64,000 bases of DNA from BRHc4a sp049323755 (GTDB lineage: Bacteria; Bacillota; Desulfotomaculia; Desulfotomaculales; Desulfocucumaceae). The stretch spans positions 62,001-126,000 of the forward strand of contig JBMOPE010000038.1 of the NCBI GenBank assembly GCA_049323755.1, in the 5' to 3' direction. The notes beneath the pieces were generated by a model. The model was given only the letters and a program-made list of their open reading frames with translations. It did not search any database and was not told where the DNA came from. Below are positions 19,033 to 27,415 of the stretch, in pieces. Each line of letters starts with the position of its first letter. The first letter of the stretch is position 1. The position numbers were made by a program, and so were the translations under genes.

Positions 19033-19767
19033 CTATTTATTTCTTGTCTTAGTCATCATCGACTTCATATACGCCCTTATCAGTGCAAATTCCCCCTGAT
19101 AGCCGGGATCCACCTGGTATCCTATCCTATGAGTGACCAATACCAGCCTTTCTATGTTCCAACCTATATCACGGAGATTTTTCTGTACGTCAGAGAATTT
19201 TCTATTGGCCTCCCAGCTATTGCCGGAGGCCAGTTCAATCAGAGCGGCGAAGTTGGCCCTGGTGGCGCCGGGCACATTTGATTTGCTTCCGTCCAGATAT
19301 TTATATAACTGTTCAACTGAGGAACATCCGCTTAAAATTGACCCGGTTAACGGGTTCGCTCTAAATTCATTAAGGCTATCCCTCAGGGTGTCGCTGTCAG
19401 TTGCATACAGCACCTTCTCCAGGCATAATACAAAATCAACCACGTTTTGTCTGGCAACAGCCTCATCTCCGCCAAAGAGTTCTTTAACCCTGTCATTATA
19501 AAGGCCGTAGGTGGGGTTGTTTAACACATCCACCCAGGGCTGCTCCGAGGGATTCCTGGAAAGGCTGCAAAGTCTTGCCCTGGCATTCATCACCGCATCT
19601 TTTCCCGCTGGGTCAAGAGCCAGGTTGCCATAAAAGACATCTATTGCGCTTTGTTTTCCATTGGCAGGACCAGCCCCGGCCGGTGACGGCGCCAGCATCA
19701 TTGCTGAGCAGAACAGTAAGACGGGCAGAAAGATTAATACAAGCGGGTTAGAATAAAACCTTTTCAC
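19033..19767 (-). CDS. secreted protein of unknown function
   Basis: 244 residues. Residues 1-32 are a signal peptide (MKRF, long hydrophobic core, AGAGPA). The mature part is mostly helical with two Cys (LCSLS and VLCLEK) and ends in a basic MKSMMTKTRNK. No known domain recognised. It stands alone between a terminator and a divergent gene, so it is probably monocistronic. Ribosome site: GGAGGAAAAGGAG upstream of the ATG. Confidence 0.78.
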   Translation of the reverse strand: MKRFYSNPLVLIFLPVLLFCSAMMLAPSPAGAGPANGKQSAIDVFYGNLALDPAGKDAVMNARARLCSLSRNPSEQPWVDVLNNPTYGLYNDRVKELFGGDEAVARQNVVDFVLCLEKVLYATDSDTLRDSLNEFRANPLTGSILSGCSSVEQLYKYLDGSKSNVPGATRANFAALIELASGNSWEANRKFSDVQKNLRDIGWNIERLVLVTHRIGYQVDPGYQGEFALIRAYMKSMMTKTRNK

Positions 19768-19921
19768 TCCTTTTCCTCCTTTAACATCTTTTACTTTTTA
19801 TTGTTTATGCTATCCCCACCTCCCATATAATCCGCTGGGTAAATATTATCCATGAATATAATATCACTAGCTGCCATTAATGGTAATATATGTATTTTGG
19901 AAAAAGACAATCCCCTCACAG

Positions 19922-19950
19922 ATGACAACAATAGTTATGGCTGATATAAT
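19922..19950 (+). promoter_or_regulatory. sigma-A-type promoter
   Basis: ATGACA (19922-19927), a 17-bp spacer and TATAAT (19945-19950), about 29 bases before the ATG at 19979. Confidence 0.65.
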
Positions 19951-19978
19951 ATGGATAAATTTTACAGGAGGAGGTATT

Positions 19979-20605
19979 ATGTCTCAAAAAAAAATTATTG
20001 TTTGGGCAATATTTTTATGTGTCCTGGCCGGAAGCTTATTTTTCTATAAACAGGCAGATAAGACCATGGGGTACAACGGGAGTACACAAAACGCTGCGGA
20101 AGGCACGGCGCCCGGCAGCAAGGAGCCCCATAGCCCAGCAGAATCGGGACAACCTGATTCTACAGAGAAAAAAGAGGTTTATATAGACGACTCTTCCGCC
20201 GCAAGAAAAACTGCTGCCCCCTCAACCTCCGGGGCCAGTCAGACAGATGGCGAAACTAACCCACTGCAAAGCAGCATAGAAAAAAAATACATTACCAGGC
20301 TCGAATCCCTGGCCGCCTTTTATGAGGGCAGATTAAACAGATTGCTGGGAGCAGCCCTGGCGGATTATAATTCCGCAATAATGAAAAATCCCAACGCTGA
20401 CATATTGCCGCTGCTGAACAAATATTACTCCGAGGCGAAAACTCTGGAGGCTGAGTGCGATTCCCGCGCCTACCCCGTACTGGACGCCTTTGAAAATGAG
20501 CTGAGAGCCAATAGCCTTCCCCCGGACGCCGCTGTCAGGGCAAGGGAAACCTATGGGGAGCGAAAAAGGTCCATGGCTATCCTGATAACCTCAGAAGGGC
20601 GCTGA
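19979..20605 (+). CDS. membrane-anchored protein of unknown function
   Basis: 208 residues from the ATG at 19979, preceded by AGGAGGAGG; a promoter lies just upstream, so the longer open frame from 19880 is wrong. One N-terminal helix (about 6-23) anchors it. A Ser/Pro/Glu-rich linker spans about 30-95 and a predicted helical C-terminal domain follows (FYEGRLNRLLGAALADYN, YYSEAKTLEAECD). Its last 15 bases overlap the convergent ABC-transporter gene. No family recognised. Confidence 0.78.
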   Translation: MSQKKIIVWAIFLCVLAGSLFFYKQADKTMGYNGSTQNAAEGTAPGSKEPHSPAESGQPDSTEKKEVYIDDSSAARKTAAPSTSGASQTDGETNPLQSSIEKKYITRLESLAAFYEGRLNRLLGAALADYNSAIMKNPNADILPLLNKYYSEAKTLEAECDSRAYPVLDAFENELRANSLPPDAAVRARETYGERKRSMAILITSEGR

Positions 20606-21289
20606 CCGAACCGGGCCTTCACCAGCAGCCCTTCCGTCGTGCAGACGTATGATCCTTTGGCAGGCCTTTGCCACATTCCAGTCATGGGTTACCACAACTA
20701 GCGTTTTCCCACCCTGGTTTATTTTTTTAAGCAACTCAATTACCATGCTTCCTGAGACCGAGTCAAGGTTTCCTGTAGGCTCGTCGGCCAGTATCAATTC
20801 AGGGTCCATCATTATAGCCCTGGCAATAGCCACCCTTTGCTGCTCACCTCCGGAAAGCTCCCCCGGAAGGCGGTTTTCCTTGCCGGACAGGCCCACCAGG
20901 CCCAACAGGTCCAGGGCCCGCCCACGGCAGCCGTTACCCGTGGCAACTGCCGGCACCTGGACATTTTTAAGGGCGCTCAGGGAGGGGATAAGATTATGAG
21001 CCTGGAATACAAAGCCCATTTTTTCCCGTCTGAATTTGCACAGCGCAACCTCACTCAAATTAACTATATTATTTCCCCTGAAATATATTTCTCCCCCACT
21101 GGGCCTGTCCAAAGCGCCCAACAGGTTCAAAAGGGTGGTTTTACCACACCCTGATGGTCCCATTATAGCTACAAACTCCCCTTCGCGAATAATAAGGCCT
21201 TTTATATCCAGAGCGCTGACCGTCAGCTTGCCCTTTCCATATGCTTTTATCAGATTTCTGACATTGATCAATATATTCTGCCCCAACAA
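20591..21289 (-). CDS. ABC transporter ATP-binding protein (MacB/LolD type)
   Basis: About 232 residues. Walker A GPSGCGKTT, Q-loop FQAHNLIPSLSAL, signature LSGGEQQRVAIARA, Walker B LILADEPTGNLD and switch His VVVTHD are all intact. CGGAGG followed six bases later by TTG (21289) looks like the true start; GTG at 21307 lacks a ribosome site. Paired with the FtsX-fold permease just upstream, it should form a MacB/Lol-type complex that exports or extracts lipoproteins or peptides. Convergent 15-bp overlap with the gene on the other strand. Confidence 0.93.
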   Translation of the reverse strand: MLGQNILINVRNLIKAYGKGKLTVSALDIKGLIIREGEFVAIMGPSGCGKTTLLNLLGALDRPSGGEIYFRGNNIVNLSEVALCKFRREKMGFVFQAHNLIPSLSALKNVQVPAVATGNGCRGRALDLLGLVGLSGKENRLPGELSGGEQQRVAIARAIMMDPELILADEPTGNLDSVSGSMVIELLKKINQGGKTLVVVTHDWNVAKACQRIIRLHDGRAAGEGPVRSAPF

Positions 21290-21313
21290 ATTAAACCTCC
21301 GAATCACCCTATT

Positions 21314-22516
21314 TCATACCTCGCGCAGAATCTGAGCGGGCGCAGCCCTGCCGGCCCGGAATGCCGGGTAAATCCCTCCGGCCACCCCTATGGCTATGCC
21401 GGCAAGGCAAACGCAAAAGGCCACCCTCCAGGTCAGGGTGGTTATGTCATCGGCAATAAACGTCTTGGCCAAAGCCAGCCCACCATAGCCCAGGGCTATA
21501 CCGGCAGCTGACCCCAGCATGCTCAGCACCAGGGATTCCACCAGCACCATTAGGATTATACTGGCCGGTGTCCAGCCCAGAGCTTTCAGTATTCCAAATT
21601 CCTTCATCCGGGTTATAACCGACAAAAGCATTATCACCATTATTGAAAGTCCCCCCGCAACCACTGCCACCAGGGACAATGCCACCAGAAAATTACCCAG
21701 CACATCCAGAACATTTTTTACCGGGTTCAGTACCTCTTCAGGCACCACAACCTGTACTTCGGGGACTTTCTCCGCCAGGCCCGACTCAATGGCCCTGGCC
21801 ACCGCCTCTACGTTGTCTACACCGTCGACAAATACATTTGCGGCGGATATTTTGTCGCGGGGAATTTTCCCTATTTCCCGGGCCAGATTTTGGTGGCCGC
21901 TGAAAGCGCCGTCCATAATCTCATTGCCGGTCCGGTATACTCCCGTTACCAATAATTCCACTTCCCTGGCCCGTCCCTTTTCCATTATCCTGAACCGGTA
22001 AATCTCCCCCGTCCTGTAGGGTGAATTGAGCATTTCCATATAATCCTGCAGGCTCTTTCCAATAATAATCTCCCGGTCATTTTGAGGCAGGGTGCCCTCT
22101 ATAAGCCTCCGGTGGGGTGTATTGGCAAATTGGGGTATCTCCTCCGGGCAGAACCCATATAGAGGCATTACGTAATTGATATCCTGGGGCCTTAAAATTG
22201 CCGAAACCTGTGTGTATACTCTTTCAACATGGGGTATTTTTCTAATTTCTTCAGCATAAGATGATGGTATCGGCGGGGTGCCCATTCCGAGGAAAACGCC
22301 GCCGAAAATGGCATCACGGCCTGAGACCGTTATCCTGTTGGATAAATCGCTGAAAGTCTGATCGACCCGTCTTTCCATCCCCCCGGCCAGGGAAAAGAGA
22401 AAGGCCATCAGGGCAGTGCCGAAGGCCACCCCCAGCACAGCCAGAACTGAAACCGCTTTTTTTCTAAAGGCATTGTGGATTGAAAAAAGCACAAAAGACA
22501 AGGGATTTAACCTCAA
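21314..22516 (-). CDS. ABC transporter permease (FtsX/MacB fold)
   Basis: 400 residues: an N-terminal helix (about 19-41), a large extracytoplasmic MacB-PCD domain (about 45-270, including a VERVYTQVSAIL-like strand) and three C-terminal helices with the FtsX pattern (MKEFGILKALGW, AAGIALGYGG). It is the membrane partner of the ATPase gene that follows 25 bases downstream. The substrate is unknown. Its closeness to the exosortase operon on the other strand may be chance. Confidence 0.9.
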   Translation of the reverse strand: MRLNPLSFVLFSIHNAFRKKAVSVLAVLGVAFGTALMAFLFSLAGGMERRVDQTFSDLSNRITVSGRDAIFGGVFLGMGTPPIPSSYAEEIRKIPHVERVYTQVSAILRPQDINYVMPLYGFCPEEIPQFANTPHRRLIEGTLPQNDREIIIGKSLQDYMEMLNSPYRTGEIYRFRIMEKGRAREVELLVTGVYRTGNEIMDGAFSGHQNLAREIGKIPRDKISAANVFVDGVDNVEAVARAIESGLAEKVPEVQVVVPEEVLNPVKNVLDVLGNFLVALSLVAVVAGGLSIMVIMLLSVITRMKEFGILKALGWTPASIILMVLVESLVLSMLGSAAGIALGYGGLALAKTFIADDITTLTWRVAFCVCLAGIAIGVAGGIYPAFRAGRAAPAQILREV

Positions 22517-22958
22517 ATATATTTTTTAAGCTATATATACCATATATTACCATACATGAAAACCTCTTATGGTTATTATTGCCAAATATCCTGAATAGCA
22601 ACTTTATATTCCACAAACTTCCATTTTATTATTCCTTCCCTGCCCTTTCCTAACAGCAAAGGTCAGGGATATATAAGCGCCAGTCCATTTTCGCCGGGAC
22701 AAACATTTTTCTGCAAAATGTTTTTATATAGCAACTTTTGAAACATACACAATATATATAGACATATTTTTCGACACACGCTACTTTGTGCCGCTATTTA
22801 CGATTTAATGACATGTATGCCCCCTGGAACCAACATAATTCGTGAAATAATTACGTTGTTTAAGTTTAACTTCAATGTTATCATTTACTTATATGTTGTT
22901 CCGATTATGTTTTATATTCTGCAAGTATTTATCTTTATTTAAACACAAGGTGATTTGA
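22517..22958. other. 442-bp AT-rich divergent spacer
   Basis: No gene. It contains a hairpin AAACATTTT-TCTGC-AAAATGTTT (22701-22723), followed by TTATAT, and several ATATATA runs. It must carry the promoters of both the permease gene and the exosortase operon; I cannot fix the boxes. Confidence 0.45.
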
Positions 22959-23846
22959 TTGGACTTTACTTTGCATAAACTCAAACTATTATTTTGGACT
23001 ACCCTATCCGCAGTAATAATGGCAAGTTTTGCGCCATCATACTGGGCTAGTTTTATGGACATGTTCTCATACGATTTTATTTTTGGAGACCATCATGCAG
23101 CTCCTTACGGAATGCTGGTTTTGTGCTGCCTATTTCTTTTAAGCAGAATAAAAAAGATAAAAGAGGAAATGTCCGGCTCCGCCCTTGGAAGAGACTATGT
23201 ATATATTGCCGCCGGACTGGCATTAATCGCCACTGCGGTAATATTACCTGAAAAGGCTGATTTTGTACTCCTAAAATTTTTAGCTGCTTTTGTGGGTGCC
23301 TTTGCCGTAGTATTCGGCAGTACCGCCAGAATTCCACTTATCCTGCTGGCTGTATTTACTGTTGCCACAATGTTCCCCCTTTTGGTCTCCAGATATATGG
23401 AGTACGGATATGCTAAATTTTCTATTGCTCCTATAAAAACTCTGGCGCCATTGTTTGGATTGCCACTGGGGGTCAACGGACAATTGATTAGTTTTTTAAC
23501 GGACACAGGCCAGTCTATAACCGTAAAGGTTTCGGCGGGCTGCGCCGGCCCTTCTACCATGGGAGTCTTCCTGGGTATTTTCGCTTTAATGTACCTGGAT
23601 ATGCCCCTCAGGTTTAAAAGGGCTTGCGCTGTATTTGCCTTCGGGGTTGCAGGCACATGGCTGCAAAGCATCATAAGGCTCCTTTTTATTTTGGAAACAG
23701 GCCACTATTTGGGAGAAAGCGCGTTGTGGACAGCCCATTCCTGGACAATATACGCGCTGTTCCCCGCCTGGTACCTTATTTTTACTCTTGTTTATTTTAA
23801 ACAGGCGGGCGGTAAAAACATTATTAAAAAAGCGATCAACGCTTGA
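22959..23846 (+). CDS. exosortase/archaeosortase-family transpeptidase
   Basis: 295 residues, about 8 membrane helices. The family's catalytic triad is recognisable: Cys195 in SAGCAGPSTM, Arg240 in QSIIRLLFIL and His260 in WTAHSWTIYALF, each at the edge of a helix as in EpsH/ArtA proteins. Enzymes of this family process C-terminal tripartite signals (short motif, helix, basic end) on exported proteins and attach them to a lipid or glycan. The next gene carries just such a signal. TTG start after AAGGTGAT. The family is mostly known from Gram-negative bacteria and archaea, so a Gram-positive locus is noteworthy. Confidence 0.85.
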   Translation: MDFTLHKLKLLFWTTLSAVIMASFAPSYWASFMDMFSYDFIFGDHHAAPYGMLVLCCLFLLSRIKKIKEEMSGSALGRDYVYIAAGLALIATAVILPEKADFVLLKFLAAFVGAFAVVFGSTARIPLILLAVFTVATMFPLLVSRYMEYGYAKFSIAPIKTLAPLFGLPLGVNGQLISFLTDTGQSITVKVSAGCAGPSTMGVFLGIFALMYLDMPLRFKRACAVFAFGVAGTWLQSIIRLLFILETGHYLGESALWTAHSWTIYALFPAWYLIFTLVYFKQAGGKNIIKKAINA

Positions 23847-23897
23847 GGGGGGTGCATATATAAAAGCCAACACATATGTCAAAAGGGGGGATGTTAT

Positions 23898-24986
23898 TTG
23901 CATGCTAAGGCAAAAATCTTAGCTAAATCTCTGTTTGTTTTTAGTATCCTGTTCCTGATGTTAGCTTTTAACGGATCTGCTGTAGCGCCATCATATGCTG
24001 TAAGTGAGGAACAGGAACAGCAGCCGGCAACCTTTTTTTCTGATTTGCCCAAAACCCACTGGGCGTATGAATTTGCAAACAAATTGTACCAACTGGGGAT
24101 TACTCCGGAACATCCCCGAAAAGTCCTCAAACCGGAAGACACCATAACCAGGGCAGAATTTACCAGAATGCTGGTCAGGGCACTGGGCATAGCAGAACGC
24201 ACTTCCGACCCACCTGTTTTTGAAGATGTGCCGGAGTCAGCCAAATACTACGGCTTCGTGCAGGCAGCCGCAAAAGACGGCATTGTGGTTGGAGGCCAGG
24301 GAAAATTCAACCCGGACATCCCCATCACCAGGCAGGAAATGTTTATCATGCTGGTAAATTCGCTTGAAGTCAAAAATACAACAAGGTCTGCCGGCAAATC
24401 AACTTTTTTAGATGCGGGCTTAATAGCTCCCTGGATAGAGGCGTACGTTAACAAAATTACAGAAGAAGGCCTGGTAGTAGGCTATCCCGACAGAACGTTA
24501 AGGCCTGAAGTTAATGCAACCAGGGCCGAGGCATACACGGTGATCGCCCGTTTAATAAACAAAAAGCCGGCCCCGGAACTGGCAACCGCCCATTCACTGG
24601 ACGAAAAAGCAGCTCCGGAAATTGGATATAATATCCATCAGCAGTTACTTCAATTAACCGGGAAAAACATGCCCCAGCCGGGCAAATACTTTTTGCAGAT
24701 TTATGACGGTAAAAATAACAAGGTGGCAACCATTGGCATAGACGTTGACAGCAAAGGCAGCTTTACCACCAGCTACAGATTTAACGGGACCGAGGCCGAA
24801 GGTAATTGGCGTGTGGATGTTGCAAAACAGGAAACACCTATACAAATCGAAGCTAGCCGTACGTTTTTTGTGCCGCTGGCAAGCATACCGGAATTTCCCG
24901 TAGGAGCTGCCGGTGCTGCCGTTGCTGGTATATGCGCCTTCATCTACTACAGGATGAGGAAAAACAAAGAGGCTCTGGCCGCATAA
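23898..24986 (+). CDS. SLH-domain surface protein with PEF-CTERM-like sorting signal
   Basis: 362 residues, TTG start after a G6 ribosome site. Signal peptide about 1-35. Three SLH domains: about 48-98 (THWAYEFANKLYQLG...ITRAEFTRMLVRAL), 106-156 and 170-222, for cell-wall-polymer binding. A beta-rich domain follows (about 240-325). The C-terminus is IPEFP (330-334), a 17-residue Ala/Gly helix and RMRKNK, the architecture of archaeal PEF-CTERM sorting signals. It lies 51 bases after the exosortase-like gene and is the obvious substrate. Having both SLH domains and a sortase-type tail in one protein is unusual. Confidence 0.88.
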   Translation: MHAKAKILAKSLFVFSILFLMLAFNGSAVAPSYAVSEEQEQQPATFFSDLPKTHWAYEFANKLYQLGITPEHPRKVLKPEDTITRAEFTRMLVRALGIAERTSDPPVFEDVPESAKYYGFVQAAAKDGIVVGGQGKFNPDIPITRQEMFIMLVNSLEVKNTTRSAGKSTFLDAGLIAPWIEAYVNKITEEGLVVGYPDRTLRPEVNATRAEAYTVIARLINKKPAPELATAHSLDEKAAPEIGYNIHQQLLQLTGKNMPQPGKYFLQIYDGKNNKVATIGIDVDSKGSFTTSYRFNGTEAEGNWRVDVAKQETPIQIEASRTFFVPLASIPEFPVGAAGAAVAGICAFIYYRMRKNKEALAA

Positions 24987-25004
24987 TTTGAAAGGGAGTA
25001 GACG

Positions 25005-25415
25005 ATGCAGGGGTCACTTATTATGAATGTCAGAAAACTGCCCCCCATAAAAATAGTTTACATACTTTCCCTGGCCGCTCTGGGAGTACTTTTGACTTTA
25101 ACTTTTTTTATGCCTCTGGCCACCGGAAAGGAGTACAGCACTGTTCAAAAGGAGCAAGTAATCAAAACCGAAGAGGGCTGGCTGGTTAAATTTGAGGTGG
25201 TCAACGGAGAGAAAAACCCGCAATCCTTCACAATTATTGAGGTGCTGGGCTCCGTTGAGTCTTACCGGGGATTAGCTACAATCCCCGGTGGGGGTGGTTA
25301 TAGTTTTACAAATCAAATATATTCCAGAGATCTGGCCGGGGGAAAGGTAAATTATTATATCTACAGGAATAATGAGCCTGATCCGGTTGAAAGCTTGACC
25401 TACTATTTGAAGTAA
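25005..25415 (+). CDS. membrane-anchored Ig-like protein of unknown function
   Basis: 136 residues; one helix at about 17-38, then an extracellular beta domain ending in YYIYRNNEPDPVESLTYYLK. The pattern of the final strands resembles the C-terminal domain of the DUF1616 protein at 6420-7259 (FLLYRKDDTDPYRTLHLWV), which suggests a shared fold. ATG at 25005 after AGGGAG. It follows the SLH gene by 18 bases and is surely in the same operon. Possible partner in sorting or surface assembly; unproven. Confidence 0.75.
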   Translation: MQGSLIMNVRKLPPIKIVYILSLAALGVLLTLTFFMPLATGKEYSTVQKEQVIKTEEGWLVKFEVVNGEKNPQSFTIIEVLGSVESYRGLATIPGGGGYSFTNQIYSRDLAGGKVNYYIYRNNEPDPVESLTYYLK

Positions 25416-25479
25416 GAGCCCCGGGATAGCTTCAAAAACCCCGGGACATATTGTCTGATGTTCTGAAGGAGAATCACAA

Positions 25480-26313
25480 TTGAGCGGAATGCAACAAGCA
25501 TTAACAAGTGAAGCCGGTTCCTGCATTAAGCCGGAACGAAACCGCCAGCTTGCACTGTATGGATTAGGGATCACCGGTATTATTGCGGCCATTACGGTCT
25601 GTGAGTATATTTTTGCATACAGGAATGTAGCTTATGGAATCGTGATGTCTCTGGGCCTAACCATACTGCTGTACGCTTTTCTGGCGTTTCGCAAGACGGA
25701 TGACCTGCTGGCGGAAAGCGTAGAATCCCTTGTGCTGGTACCCATGTATATTCTGTTTACCTCTTCCCTGCCCTGGTTTTTTATCAGCCAGCAATACCTT
25801 TTACCCGCGGTATATACCTGCATTATAGGACTGTGTGTACTATATATATACCAGAAGGGAATAAGCTTTAAGGAGCTGATAGGTGTACCGGACAGGAAAA
25901 GGATGGCGCTGTACGTATTGATGGGAGCCATCGGAATTCCCACGGGCCTGGTGGAGTATTTAATCTTAAAACCGGCCCCCTTTTACCCCGAATTTACTAT
26001 CAAGTACCTGCTGCTGAACTTACTTTACATGTTGTTCTTTGTGGGAGTGGGGGAAGAAGTGCTTTTCAGGGGACTTATCCAGAAGAACCTGGGCCGGCTT
26101 TTTGGGTGGAAGTGGGGACTGGTCGGGGCTTCTTTGCTTTTCAGCATAATGCACCTTACCTGGAGATCGGTCCCGGAGCTGTTTTTTGTTTTTCTGGCCG
26201 GGCTCATATTCGGCTACTGCTATATAAAGACCGAAAGCCTTATTGCGTCCATCATAATACACGGGGTAAACAATACGATGTTGGTTGCCGTTTGTCCCTA
26301 TGTTATAAAATAA
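25480..26313 (+). CDS. CPBP-family intramembrane metalloprotease
   Basis: 277 residues, about 8 helices. The glutamate motif EEVLFRG, followed by FSIMHL and a final HGVNN, forms the CPBP (Rce1/Abi) active site. Family members cleave C-terminal or membrane-embedded segments or act in peptide maturation and immunity. In this operon a role in processing the sorted SLH protein or controlling the exosortase is attractive but inferred. TTG start with AAGGAG at 25466; ATG at 25489 is possible. Confidence 0.85.
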   Translation: MSGMQQALTSEAGSCIKPERNRQLALYGLGITGIIAAITVCEYIFAYRNVAYGIVMSLGLTILLYAFLAFRKTDDLLAESVESLVLVPMYILFTSSLPWFFISQQYLLPAVYTCIIGLCVLYIYQKGISFKELIGVPDRKRMALYVLMGAIGIPTGLVEYLILKPAPFYPEFTIKYLLLNLLYMLFFVGVGEEVLFRGLIQKNLGRLFGWKWGLVGASLLFSIMHLTWRSVPELFFVFLAGLIFGYCYIKTESLIASIIIHGVNNTMLVAVCPYVIK

Positions 26314-26335
26314 TTAGTAAGGAGGTGTTTTATTG

Positions 26336-27061
26336 ATGGAATTACGGGCCGGGCACAGGATAACCTTTTTTAAGACGGTTATGATTTGGCTTGCACTGAT
26401 CCTGCTGGGAATTTTTTACCTCAGCATAAGAGAAAGCCAACAGCCGGTAAGCATATCGGTGATGCCCGAAGCTCCCCGCCTTGGTGAGCCAATTGAGGTT
26501 ACCTTTCAGCTGAACAACCCTGGCCTGGATAATTTGGCAACAAATTACCAGTTCTATGCCGACGGGGTGTTGTTAAAGGAGGGAACTGCCAGTATTAACC
26601 CTCTTTCCTCCAAGACATATCAGTATGTATTCAACTCCCCTGTGGAAATCGGCCAGAGAGTGAGCTTTGCAGTGAAGACGTTATCTGACGGGGGCAGCTA
26701 CGAAAAAGTAGTTTCAATACCGGCCTTCCCCCCCCAGGTGGCCAGCAGCTTTATATCCTTCGCCTCGTTTTCCACCACTGTTATGAGCTCTATGGCCACT
26801 GTTACCCACTACCAGGGAAACTTTTCGACAGCCGCTGGGCTTAACATAGGATTGGTAATGTCGATATGCCTTATACTGCTCCTTATTTTCCTGGAGCTGT
26901 CCGGGGCGGCAATATCAGACGCAAAAGACAATGACAGGGTTTCCGGGGGGATAATCACACTTCAGCGGTTTAAGTTTAAATTCGGCACTCTGACAGGGGT
27001 TTTATTTGTCATATTTATGGGGATTGTGTACACTAAAATAGTATTGCTGCTAACCCGCTGA
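26336..27061 (+). CDS. membrane protein with extracellular CARDB-like domain
   Basis: 241 residues. Helix about 15-32, then an Ig/CARDB-like beta domain (about 40-130: VTFQLNNPGLDNLATNY, SSKTYQYVF). Two further helices follow (about 175-196 and 220-240) with a short cytoplasmic loop. GGAGGTG at 26321-26327 suits the ATG at 26336. Last gene of the exosortase operon. Unknown function; the topology suggests a surface-exposed module held in the membrane. Confidence 0.75.
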   Translation: MELRAGHRITFFKTVMIWLALILLGIFYLSIRESQQPVSISVMPEAPRLGEPIEVTFQLNNPGLDNLATNYQFYADGVLLKEGTASINPLSSKTYQYVFNSPVEIGQRVSFAVKTLSDGGSYEKVVSIPAFPPQVASSFISFASFSTTVMSSMATVTHYQGNFSTAAGLNIGLVMSICLILLLIFLELSGAAISDAKDNDRVSGGIITLQRFKFKFGTLTGVLFVIFMGIVYTKIVLLLTR

Positions 27062-27090
27062 CCAAAAATTACTTGAACAAAGCACTGTGG

Positions 27091-27127
27091 AAAAAAACAA
27101 TGCCCTGTGGTTTAACCACAGGGCATT
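27091..27127 (-). terminator. terminator of the tRNA pair
   Basis: AATGCCCTGTGG and CCACAGGGCATT form a perfect 12-bp stem; on the minus strand G and T7 follow, three bases beyond the tRNA-Glu 3' end. It may also stop plus-strand transcription from the exosortase operon. Confidence 0.9.
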
Positions 27128-27129
27128 AC

Positions 27130-27205
27130 TGGTGACCCCTACGGGATTCGAACCCGTGTTACCGCCGTGAAAGGGCGGTGTCTTAGACCGCTTGACCAAG
27201 GGGCC
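27130..27205 (-). tRNA. tRNA-Glu (TTC)
   Basis: 76 nt including encoded CCA. The acceptor stem GGCCCCT pairs with AGGGGTC (one G-U). Anticodon loop CCTTTCACG has anticodon TTC. The T-loop GGTTCGAATCC is standard. It follows tRNA-Lys with no spacer. Confidence 0.96.
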
Positions 27206-27281
27206 TGGTGAGCCATCGGCGACTCGAACGCCGGACACCCTGATTAAAAGTCAGGTGCTCTACCGACTGAGCTAATGGCTC
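27206..27281 (-). tRNA. tRNA-Lys (TTT)
   Basis: 76 nt including CCA. Acceptor GAGCCAT/ATGGCTC, D-loop AGCTCAGTCGGTAGAGC, anticodon loop GACTTTTAATC with anticodon TTT, T-loop CGTTCGAGTCG. Confidence 0.96.
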
Positions 27282-27415
27282 ACGATTGACTTCGTTTTAC
27301 CGAGTCAACGATAGTAATGATACACTATATGACTGTGTGATGTCAACCACCTAAATTTGTAAAAAATATAGTTGTTAAAATTCATCCGGTTTAACTGGGA
27401 CTGCTTCATCGCCCA

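Noticed and set aside
19880..19978. Upstream extension of the 19979 gene
   Set aside because: A promoter and a strong ribosome site lie inside it.
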